Under the pieces are notes generated by a model that did not search any database, was not told the DNA's origin, and worked only from the letters and a program-made list of their open reading frames with translations. Below, in pieces: positions 27,037-33,498 of a stretch of DNA of 33,498 bases. A program made the translations under genes and the position numbers. Each line of letters starts with the position of its first letter. Within the stretch, counting starts at the first letter, position 1. Location of the stretch: positions 1-33,498 of the forward strand of contig DAOUUW010000012.1 in NCBI GenBank assembly GCA_030667965.1, read 5' to 3'. This DNA is from Deltaproteobacteria bacterium. GTDB lineage: Bacteria > Desulfobacterota > Desulfobulbia > Desulfobulbales > SURF-16.

Positions 27037-28218
27037 CTAATGAGGTGAACGGATATCAAAGCGTGGCGCTGCCATCATTCGACCAATCTCACCTTTTAAA
27101 TCTGTCAGATCCGGGTTAACGCTTTCCTGCTCCATGAGCATGGCAAAAAGTTTATCCTGTTCAACAGGGTGTTCAAACTCTTTTGGGGTTCCATCCTTCA
27201 ACTGAATATGGGCAGCCCAGGGCACAAAATAAGTGGTCGCCGGGAAGCCCTCAAATTCTGAGATATCAATATTAAGGCCCGAGACAAAGAGGAGATTCTT
27301 GCCTTGGTAATCAACACCCCGACGGATAGACTCCACAGTCCTGGCGAATTCCAACTGAATATTGATTTTGGCTGCTTGCAACGAAGGATTCTTGGCTGTG
27401 ACGATGCTTGGCATGAATTGAATGAGGCTTCTTTCAAGAAGAATGGCCTCATCGGTTTCATGGAAATCTTCACGGAAATAAAAGAGGTCGACTGTGAGAT
27501 GATCGCCGATACTCTCCCCTTCACCACCCTTCCATGTATAGCCGGTGGAATCAATGCGTTTTCGGAAGTCTTCGGAAACCTCATAGACATGAGAGGTACT
27601 AATTGTTGCCTTTGGCAAAATTTGGCCGCTTTCCGACATTTTTACGATATCTTCCAGGCGAAGCACTAAACCTTGCTTAACCGGATAAGAGAGAAAATCA
27701 ATAAAAGAATTTTTGACTGTAATCAAATGATTACCTTTGTCGTCATGGTGTAAAAAAATGCGATCTTTAGCAAACTGATACTGTTCAAGATATGGGGTGA
27801 TAACATGCGTTATCTTACCGCAGGATGCATTTATACATGTGCCTTTCATCTTAGGCCTGGTGCATTGCCCATAAATTCCTGTCCCCGGATCATAGCCGAC
27901 ATGGCAGGCCTGGAGAAGGAGAGAGTCCTCACCATGATTGGCATGGGGGCCATGACGGTCAATGGAGACTATGCCGCCAACACGCCCATGATTAAAGGGA
28001 AAGGTGCCGAAATGTTTGGTTAACAATATAATTGGCCACCCTTGGTTTTCATCTGAGCAAAATGCCCTGGACGGCATTATCAGACCTCTACTGAAACCAA
28101 GGCTTATACAAAGATTATAGAGTTTAGGGACAAATTCAGGATACGGAATTGCCAGACCATCAACTTTGAACGGTGCGCTTCGGCGGATAATGCTCGGATT
28201 GAGAAATTTAAAGGGCAT
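27037..28218 (-). CDS. LCIB-like (beta-carbonic-anhydrase fold) protein, copy 2
   Basis: The 393-aa paralogue of the gene at 25122-26309 has long identical blocks from end to end. The putative Zn residues are at the same positions: C54 in AFCSDENQ, H106 in ACHVGYD, C133 in NASCGK. Differences are mostly conservative and clustered in the C-terminal extension, so both copies look under selection and intact. AAGGAG precedes the ATG. An upstream block with AACTTAATCGGGAA (near 28525) also precedes copy 1 (near 26650), about 300 bases before each ATG, and may hold the shared promoter. The same family caveats apply: the fold match is by motif, and the reaction is inferred. Confidence 0.6.
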   Translation of the reverse strand: MPFKFLNPSIIRRSAPFKVDGLAIPYPEFVPKLYNLCISLGFSRGLIMPSRAFCSDENQGWPIILLTKHFGTFPFNHGRVGGIVSIDRHGPHANHGEDSLLLQACHVGYDPGTGIYGQCTRPKMKGTCINASCGKITHVITPYLEQYQFAKDRIFLHHDDKGNHLITVKNSFIDFLSYPVKQGLVLRLEDIVKMSESGQILPKATISTSHVYEVSEDFRKRIDSTGYTWKGGEGESIGDHLTVDLFYFREDFHETDEAILLERSLIQFMPSIVTAKNPSLQAAKINIQLEFARTVESIRRGVDYQGKNLLFVSGLNIDISEFEGFPATTYFVPWAAHIQLKDGTPKEFEHPVEQDKLFAMLMEQESVNPDLTDLKGEIGRMMAAPRFDIRSPH

Positions 28219-28624
28219 TTTTCAAGTCTCCTTATTATGGATTCTCTGTCATTTGATGGAGCTACGTTCTTCAATTTAAATATGCTAACTCAACTTTCCC
28301 CCCTTATCTTAATGATTGTGTGGCTTATGTTGTAACTATATGTTTTTGTTTAATAAACTTTAAGCTGGAAAGTTGATATGTTAATGTCTTGCATCCTTCA
28401 TTTTTTTTGAAGTGCTGGTAAAATTCTCAATTTTACGGCATAATTATTAAAAAATAATACAAATTGACATATAATACCACAATAAACCATAATTGCCATT
28501 ATTATATTATAGCGCAAAAATAAAAACTTAATCGGGAAGTCGTAACAAGAATTATGATGGAACGTAGTAAGTCAAGGTGGAGTACAGCTTCGGCTATATC
28601 AAAAACGATGAAGGAAAAAGTATT
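28219..28624. other. AT-rich spacer with duplicated upstream block and possible cold-shock-domain scrap
   Basis: This spacer separates LCIB-like gene 2 from the methyltransferase gene. About 28476-28555 resembles 26600-26675 (shared AACTTAATCGGGAA and ACAAGAAT), marking the outer edge of the tandem duplication. At about 28568-28615 the plus strand reads VKVEYSFGYIKNDEGKS, which resembles the RNA-binding stretch of cold-shock domains, then loses the family pattern. It may be a gene relic; this is weak. Confidence 0.4.
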
Positions 28625-29215
28625 TCATTGCGCCTTTCTCTTCCTCATCAGGCTGACCCAGTTTCTGGCCGGCACCACCTGATCGGTGTCAAAATGGTTT
28701 GCAACAAGAGACAAAATCTCAAAATAAGGTTCTGCCGCGTTAACAATCTGCCGTGCGCTAAGCTGGGGCGGACCGGGTCCTTTACGGGTTTCGTCCGCGC
28801 TGCCGGTCAATGTCAGCCACAGCCCGCCATCAATTAAAACATCCGCCACCTTTTCGGCACATTGCTCCAGCTTGTCAAATTCGAGAAAATGATGAAAGCA
28901 GCCCCGGTCAAAGGCAAAATCATAGGGTGCGCCGGGAATGGAATTTGCCAGAAAATCAAGCACATAAAATTTGCAGTCGGCCTTTTCCTGCCGGGCCTTT
29001 TCCCGGGCACGCTCTATGGCTATTCCCGTGTGGTCGATGCCAACGGCAGCAAAGCCCTGCTCATGCAGCCAAATAACATTATTTCCCGTACCGCAGCCAA
29101 TATCGATCACCCTGCATGGATCTATGGGGGTATTATGCACCATGTTAATGAGGTTACGATCCGCTCTATGAATCTCCCAGGGTGTGTTGCCGCTTTTATA
29201 TCGTTCGTGAAACAT
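28625..29215 (-). CDS. Class I SAM-dependent methyltransferase
   Basis: The 196-aa protein has motif I RVIDIGCGTGNNVIWL (DIGCGTG about residues 38-44), an acidic second strand VGIDHTGIAIERA, and motif IV-like YDFAFDRGCFHHF. It resembles small soluble methyltransferases of the TehB/thiopurine type (FHERYKSGNTPWEIHRADRN at the N-terminus), some of which act on S, Se or Te compounds. The ATG lies 12 bases after the FAD oxidoreductase stop with AGGAAA before it, so the two are one operon. The substrate is not determined; a chalcogen substrate is only suggested by the neighbours. Confidence 0.85.
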   Translation of the reverse strand: MFHERYKSGNTPWEIHRADRNLINMVHNTPIDPCRVIDIGCGTGNNVIWLHEQGFAAVGIDHTGIAIERAREKARQEKADCKFYVLDFLANSIPGAPYDFAFDRGCFHHFLEFDKLEQCAEKVADVLIDGGLWLTLTGSADETRKGPGPPQLSARQIVNAAEPYFEILSLVANHFDTDQVVPARNWVSLMRKRKAQ

Positions 29216-29227
29216 TGATTTCCTGTC

Positions 29228-30346
29228 TTATTCCATGGACTGAAACTTTTGCATAAACTTGCGATCAATATAGTCCTTGATACGAAAGGCAAGCTTTCCG
29301 GAGAATATAAGGGACCATTTGCATAGTATGCCGGTATCGCTGCCAAGATTATAAATAAGCAGGTATTTGCCGCCCGGATCAAAGGCCTGCAGCGCCGCCC
29401 CTTCCAGTGATGCCATCATGTTGTGATACAACACCGGGTTTTGCCGTACCGCGTACACACCGACCTTGTCCAATGGCTCCGGTTCAAAATAAATGCAGTC
29501 GCCGCCGCCGAAAATATTGGCATGGGCTGTGGACTGCAGAAAACGGTTCACCAGCAGGCCGCCATCCGGCCCCACAGGCAGCCCGGAGCGGGCAAAAATA
29601 GGCGAGGGCTTGACGCCCACAGCAGGAAATATTACATCGGCGTCATAGCTTCGGCCGTTTTCCAGACTGACCTGCCCAGCCGTAATGTCGCGCACATAGG
29701 TCCCTTCAAGCACATGAACCCCGCGGTCTGTCAAGGAAATACGTGCCAGGTTGCCGATACGTTCCGGTACACGGGAAAGCAGTTTCCTACCCGCAAAGAG
29801 ATAAATATTGGGTTTATGAACGCAGCGCTGTTGTCCGAGCTGAAAGACATTGCCGGCAATTTCGATGGATGAGGGCCCGCCGCCGACAATGGCCACGTTG
29901 ATGGAGCGCTCCTTGCTTATCGACAGAATTTTCTGCTTTGCCGCCAGTAATCCCTCGATGGGTTTGACTGTAAAAATCTCCGGGCTATCGGCGCTCACGG
30001 TATCCCTCGGCACATAAGATCCGGCGTTACAGGACAGCACGTCATAGGGAATTTCCTGATCGGAATTCTCCAGATGAACCACCTGTTTGTCCGCATCTAT
30101 TGACACCGCCTTGTCCCTGAGAAAGACGCCTCCCCTCCCTTCAACCACCTTTCTGGTGGCAAAACGGATATCATCCGGGCTGTAGGTTCCGCCCAGCATG
30201 CCCGGCCCCATGCCGGAATAGTAATGATAGTCGGAAGGTTGGATGACGGTTACATCAAAACCCTTATCTGCAAAAGTCTGCAGATTGGCCAGGGTAACCA
30301 TGTGGGCGTGGCCGCCGCCGATAAGAAGCAATCTTTTTTTTGCCAT
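29228..30346 (-). CDS. FAD-dependent pyridine-nucleotide oxidoreductase of the SelD-associated family
   Basis: The 372-aa two-dinucleotide-fold flavoprotein has FAD loop LLLIGGGHAHMVTLANLQ (residues about 5-22), second fold INVAIVGGGPSSIEIAGN (about 147-164), and late FAD motif FGGGDCIYFE. The phrase PSDYHYYSGMGPGMLGG is characteristic of the family that in many bacteria is fused to the N-terminus of selenophosphate synthetase SelD; here it stands alone and no SelD domain follows. NDH-2 and sulfide:quinone reductases are relatives, so a membrane-quinone role cannot be excluded. AAGGAG lies nine bases before the ATG. A MITE-like repeat separates it from the rhodanese gene upstream. Confidence 0.82.
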   Translation of the reverse strand: MAKKRLLLIGGGHAHMVTLANLQTFADKGFDVTVIQPSDYHYYSGMGPGMLGGTYSPDDIRFATRKVVEGRGGVFLRDKAVSIDADKQVVHLENSDQEIPYDVLSCNAGSYVPRDTVSADSPEIFTVKPIEGLLAAKQKILSISKERSINVAIVGGGPSSIEIAGNVFQLGQQRCVHKPNIYLFAGRKLLSRVPERIGNLARISLTDRGVHVLEGTYVRDITAGQVSLENGRSYDADVIFPAVGVKPSPIFARSGLPVGPDGGLLVNRFLQSTAHANIFGGGDCIYFEPEPLDKVGVYAVRQNPVLYHNMMASLEGAALQAFDPGGKYLLIYNLGSDTGILCKWSLIFSGKLAFRIKDYIDRKFMQKFQSME

Positions 30347-30369
30347 GTTGTAGTCTCCTTGACAAGAGT

Positions 30370-30543
30370 AACGTCAAAATCGCGTATAAATTGTTACTTT
30401 ACCACGAAGCACACGAAGGCCACGAAGGGTTAACTGCAAAAAAACATAGAAAAAAAATAGTTTTATTTTTTTCTTCGTGCGCTTCGTGTCCTTCGTGGTA
30501 GATAATAACGTTTTTTCAGGTTGTTAAGGCTCATTTTAACATG
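30370..30543. repeat. MITE-like inverted-repeat element (copy 2)
   Basis: This is the second copy of the element at 10849-11018, sharing left end (CGCGTATAAATT), CCACGAAG-rich arms and right end (TTTTTTCAGGTTGTTAAGGC). The arms ACCACGAAGCACACGAAG and CTTCGTGTCCTTCGTGGT form a long hairpin. It fills the gap between the rhodanese and FAD genes. It appears transcribed with them if they are one operon. It is noncoding; short frames over it give the artefact TTKHTKATKG. Confidence 0.85.
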
Positions 30544-30562
30544 ACCATCTCCCTTTGACGGT

Positions 30563-31393
30563 TTAGAGACTGTCTATATAATTGGCCAGTCTCGCAATAT
30601 GCGCTTTTTCCTCATTGGCAATCTGCTGCAGCACGGAACGGACACCTTCATCATCCGCCCTGTCAGCGGCCCGCTGATACAGATCCAGGGCCTGGGCCTC
30701 AATGGATATGGCCAGGGAAAGAATATCATGCACCGACTCAAGATCAGGCCGGTACAAGCCCATGTATTGATCAGTTGTCAATCCTCCTTCCATGGCCGGC
30801 TGCACGGTCCTGGCGACAAATTCCTCCCTGGAAACGGATTTTCCGGTCACATCTTTATAGAGGGCAAGAAGATAATCCTGGTGCAGGATCTCGATGTCGG
30901 CCAGTTTGCTGAAGAGTTTTTTTGCCTCTTCCTCGGCGACCTTTTCCGTCATGGACAGGTAAAATTCCCGCAGGCCCTCTTCCAATCCATAACCCACAAC
31001 AATGGTCTCGGCGGCTGTCTCATTGCCGCTGAAAAGCTCCATACCCAAATCCTGGGGCCCCACGGCAATCTCATTATTCCATGCCTTGATACCACCGCTG
31101 AGATTGTAGACATTGGTAAAGCCCTTGCCGGACAACATCTGCGCAGCAACCCGGCTGCGCCCGCCAATGGCTCAGTAGACAACAATGGGCTTATCACGAT
31201 CAAGCTCATCAAGCCTCTCGTCCAGTTCCTTTATGGGAATGAGCTTTGAGCCGGGAATATGGGACCGCTCATATTCCCTTGGCTGGCGAACATCAAGGAA
31301 GATGACGTCATCGGCGCCCTTGCCTGCTGCAAGTTCCTTGGCCTCCTGTCCGTTAATTGACCTTACCGGTGTAAAAAATTGCATCCATTTCAT
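30563..31393 (-). CDS. Probable selenocysteine-containing rhodanese with ferritin-like C-terminal domain
   Basis: ATG 31393 (AAGGAAAA site before it) to stop 30563, 276 residues, with one in-frame TGA at 31174-31172 (codon 74). Residues 1-105 are a rhodanese domain (FLDVRQPREYERSHIPGSKL). The active-site loop of such proteins is VVYCxxGxRS; here it reads VVY-TGA-AIGGRSRVAAQML, so TGA replaces exactly the catalytic Cys and the frame continues with conserved sequence (GFTNVYNLSGGIKAW). Residues 125-276 are a ferritin/rubrerythrin-like four-helix domain with EILH (168-171) and EEKAH (261-265). Rhodaneses carry sulfane sulfur on the active Cys; Sec would carry S or Se. A stem-loop follows the TGA. 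Alternatives: sequencing error or a nonsense mutation of TGC/TGT. Confidence 0.8.
31136..31174 (-). promoter_or_regulatory. Candidate bacterial SECIS element
   Basis: Directly after the TGA the minus strand has 11 bases, then GCGCAGC (31160-31154), the loop CGGGTT (31153-31148) and GCTGCGC (31147-31141): a perfect 7-bp GC-rich stem. Outer bases CATT and GATG can extend it around an internal loop. The apical loop lies 18 bases after the TGA, inside the range known for bacterial SECIS elements, and contains GGGU. SelB would bind it to insert selenocysteine. The loop sequence does not equal that of E. coli fdhF, which is normal across phyla. Confidence 0.7.
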
Positions 31394-31449
31394 ACTGTTT
31401 TCCTTTTTTTTAGAGGTAAGCGAACCTCCCGCGAGACTCCAAAATATAT

Positions 31450-31523
31450 TTGGTGCGCTGTGCGCACCCTACGATGGATCAAGCTGGTTCCTCGTTTCCT
31501 GTAGGGTGCGCACGGCGCACCAA
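31450..31523. repeat. GC-rich inverted repeat (GGTGCGC...GCGCACC)
   Basis: Arms TTGGTGCGCTGTGCGCACCC (31450-31469, continuing TACGA) and the near-complement at 31499-31523 enclose about 24 bases. Each arm is itself nearly palindromic. This is the known dispersed GTAGGGTGCGC-type repeat of many Proteobacteria-like genomes. It lies between the barrel gene and the rhodanese gene and could act as a terminator after the barrel gene. Confidence 0.7.
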
Positions 31524-31527
31524 TAAA

Positions 31528-32850
31528 CTAAAAAAAATACCGCACCCTCAATTCCACTTTATTACTATTTAATTTTTCGCCAAACTCGGTAAAGCCATTC
31601 CCTTCCAGTAATGTCATGCGCAGGCGCAACTCCCAGTTGGTAAAGCCTGTGTAAACGACCTCCGGGCTTATTGAGCAGCTTTGGTCATCAAGATTGACTA
31701 CTGTTGTCAGCCCCGGGGTCAGGTAGAGCATATCAAAGGGCTCTTTCCATGTAAACTTGCCATAGAGGTAATTGCGCCCCGGCTGGGGTTTGCCATAGCC
31801 TTTCAGACTCAGATCCCGCGCTCTATCAAGAAAAGCAGTGTCTGCTGATTGAAGAAACAGGTTATGCCCATCCTCGATGAGCTGGAAAAAACGATCCATG
31901 TCCGTTTCGCTGTACCCGCTTTCAGCATAATAATATTCAACAATACTGGTTATGTCATTTTCTGACAGATAACGCAGGCCAAGCAGGGCGGACATGGAGG
32001 ATTCTTCCCGGGCAACAACACTGCCGTCCTGCATGAGAAAAATGTTTTTCTGCTGCGGGGTCCAGGCCAGTTCCCCGTGGATTTCAAAGTTACTTGCCAG
32101 ATTCCTGGAAAAATCAATACCGTAACGACTTGAGCGGCTGTTGCCGGTATAGAAAACAAGGTCGATATCCGTGTCACGGTAGAGAAAATAGAGTTTGGCC
32201 GCCAGATTGATGTTATTTATTTCGCCGAAATCCTCATTCACTCCCTGCCGGACAGGCAGCGCCACTGCGGTAAAAGCCAGGGTTCGCAGGGGGCCGGAAA
32301 AACTTTTAATACTGTCTATTTCAACAATATTATAGCCTTCCAAAGACTCTTCAGGGTTATTGATATCCTTGGGCCGGTTCAGAAAACCCACCGGATTCCA
32401 GGCATAGCCCTTGCCCCATTTATAAGATTTTTTGCCGATATCTACCCTGACATGCGGGGTCGGCTGAAGACTGACATAGGCCTCAAAGATATCGGCCCTG
32501 TCGTACCAACCGATATCATCCTGTTGTCCCATGGCCTGCAGGGTCCAGTGAACCCCGGCAATGCCGTAACTATAACTGCCGTCAATCTGCAGGGTGCCGC
32601 TCATACGGTCAAGGGTTGATATGGGCGAATCGAAGAAATTAAGCAGGGAAAAGGCTGATCCCTGGTTGATATCCATATGTTCGGCTTTCAGCTCCCCATA
32701 GCCTCCCCACTGCAGGTTCTTTTTTTCAAATTCATCCGGATCAAAGCTGAACTCATCCCCTGCGAGACAGGGCTGTGGGAAAAAAACAAAACCGGCAAGG
32801 AGCAGCAGGAAACACGAATAAACCTGCAAACAGACGGATTTCTCTCCCAT
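31528..32850 (-). CDS. Outer-membrane beta-barrel protein
   Basis: The protein is 440 aa from ATG 32850. A signal peptide is clear (hydrophobic core CFLLLLAGFVFFPQP, cleavage near CLAG/DEF). The rest is rich in alternating beta strands with aromatic girdles and ends in ELRVRYFF, the C-terminal Phe expected for BAM-inserted barrels. The open frame extends to TTG 32868, and GTG 32862 is also possible. Barrels of this type (porin/DUF1302-like) are often paired with the LolA-like gene found directly upstream, and with RND-type exporters. The cargo is unknown. The start lies 14 bases past the upstream stop. Confidence 0.75.
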   Translation of the reverse strand: MGEKSVCLQVYSCFLLLLAGFVFFPQPCLAGDEFSFDPDEFEKKNLQWGGYGELKAEHMDINQGSAFSLLNFFDSPISTLDRMSGTLQIDGSYSYGIAGVHWTLQAMGQQDDIGWYDRADIFEAYVSLQPTPHVRVDIGKKSYKWGKGYAWNPVGFLNRPKDINNPEESLEGYNIVEIDSIKSFSGPLRTLAFTAVALPVRQGVNEDFGEINNINLAAKLYFLYRDTDIDLVFYTGNSRSSRYGIDFSRNLASNFEIHGELAWTPQQKNIFLMQDGSVVAREESSMSALLGLRYLSENDITSIVEYYYAESGYSETDMDRFFQLIEDGHNLFLQSADTAFLDRARDLSLKGYGKPQPGRNYLYGKFTWKEPFDMLYLTPGLTTVVNLDDQSCSISPEVVYTGFTNWELRLRMTLLEGNGFTEFGEKLNSNKVELRVRYFF

Positions 32851-32864
32851 GGCTCGCTGCACTT

Positions 32865-33498
32865 TCAACGCAGTTCATCCACCCGGGGCAGATAATTGAG
32901 GGTAAACACCTCATCAGCCAGTTCTTTTTTTGTGATTTTGGCATAGATCATAACAGACTTATAACCCTTATAGAGCGGACTGTCCGTTTCAAGCACCGAC
33001 GGGCGCACCAATCCGTCGCCAAAATCCTTGTTTTCCCTGTAGTAGAGGGTCTTGATCAGCATACCACTGGCAGCATAGCACTCAATGGTTGTCGGTACCA
33101 CGGTTTGCTTGTCCACCCGCATCTTCAGACGGTCATAGGCAATGGCCCCTGTTTTTGCTTTCAGGTCAAGCAGGTAGGTATCTCCCTCATCAACAAGACC
33201 TTCAGCATCATATTCAGCGCTGTAATCAAGGCGCAGGATATCCGAATTGTTGAAAACACCGCCCACCACGGACTGCAGGCTGGTGATGCGAATCGGTTTG
33301 CCCACATTGGGAATATACAACCACATATTGTCATTCAAGCGCAGGGTAGTCCTTCCTTTCTCGCTGGCCGGCGACAGAAACAGGGCCGCTGTTTTCTCCA
33401 CTCCTTTTTTCACCGAGTAGAGGACAAACTCCTTTTTCGTGCCGTCCGGCTCTACATTAATCAACTTCCGGTACATCTCGTAGGATTCCGGCTGTAGA
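32865..33498 (-). CDS. LolA-like outer-membrane lipoprotein-sorting protein, 5' end outside the window
   Basis: The frame is open to the window edge; codons before the internal ATG at 33476 read LQPESYE, which continues the family pattern, so that Met is not the start. The domain shows YRKLINVEPDGTKKEFVLYS, then NDNMWLYIPNVGKPIRITSL, VVGGVFNNSDILRLDYSAEY and YDRLKMRVDKQTVVPTTIEC, typical of the periplasmic LolA-like (PF17131-type) half-barrel that binds lipid-like molecules. It pairs with the downstream barrel gene, three bases or more apart depending on that start. Likely partners further upstream (RND exporter) are outside the window. Confidence 0.8.
   Translation of the reverse strand, partial: LQPESYEMYRKLINVEPDGTKKEFVLYSVKKGVEKTAALFLSPASEKGRTTLRLNDNMWLYIPNVGKPIRITSLQSVVGGVFNNSDILRLDYSAEYDAEGLVDEGDTYLLDLKAKTGAIAYDRLKMRVDKQTVVPTTIECYAASGMLIKTLYYRENKDFGDGLVRPSVLETDSPLYKGYKSVMIYAKITKKELADEVFTLNYLPRVDELR

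Noticed and set aside
28568-28837. Cold-shock-domain gene on the plus strand
   Set aside because: Only about 17 residues resemble the domain, and the frame then overlaps the methyltransferase gene on the other strand.
30224-30433. Small protein ending TTKHTKATKG
   Set aside because: This is the well-known translation artefact of the CCACGAAG-type repeat.

Overview
The window looks like a chromosome segment of a Gram-negative anaerobe, most likely a Desulfobacterota (Desulfobulbales-like) bacterium. This rests on gene content: an N-type rotary ATPase, an energy-converting-hydrogenase-related (Ehr) membrane complex, ExeA/GspA-GspB proteins, a rhodanese that appears to contain selenocysteine, and many short dispersed inverted repeats. 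No rRNA, tRNA, CRISPR array or integrase was seen.

Layout. 1-2.4 kb (+): the 3' part of a TPR-repeat protein overlaps a gene for a nitrilase-superfamily (carbon-nitrogen hydrolase) protein. 2.4-4.3 kb: a decayed area with a group II intron relic (domains V and VI still readable on the minus strand) abutting the broken 3' half of an SLC12-type permease gene, then several palindromes. 4.3-7.2 kb: convergent trkH and trkA for K+ uptake. 7.3-14.1 kb (-): a complete N-ATPase operon, atpD-C-Q-R-B-E-F-A-G, with no separate delta gene, a b subunit ending in a delta-like domain, and a MITE-like repeat between atpB and atpE. 14.2-17.0 kb (+): gspA-gspB. 17.0-24.3 kb (-): a six-gene Ehr operon related to Hyf/Hyc hydrogenases and complex I, whose large subunit lacks the Ni-binding cysteine motifs. 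24.3-28.6 kb: an AT-rich, repeat-rich region with two tandemly duplicated genes for LCIB-like (beta-carbonic-anhydrase fold) proteins, a nested MITE-like insertion and a transposase relic. 28.6-31.4 kb (-): methyltransferase, FAD oxidoreductase of the family often fused to SelD, and a rhodanese/ferritin-like protein with an in-frame TGA exactly at the catalytic Cys. 31.5-33.5 kb (-): an outer-membrane barrel and a LolA-like periplasmic protein, the latter running off the window.

How the genes may work together: the N-ATPase, Trk system and the antiporter-like Ehr subunits all concern Na+/H+/K+ gradients, and the LCIB-like genes lie upstream of the Ehr operon on the same strand, which raises but does not prove a link between CO2/bicarbonate chemistry and an ion-translocating membrane complex. 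The most striking single observation is the probable selenocysteine rhodanese. Its TGA is followed in frame by conserved sequence, and a strong stem-loop sits at the distance expected for a bacterial SECIS.
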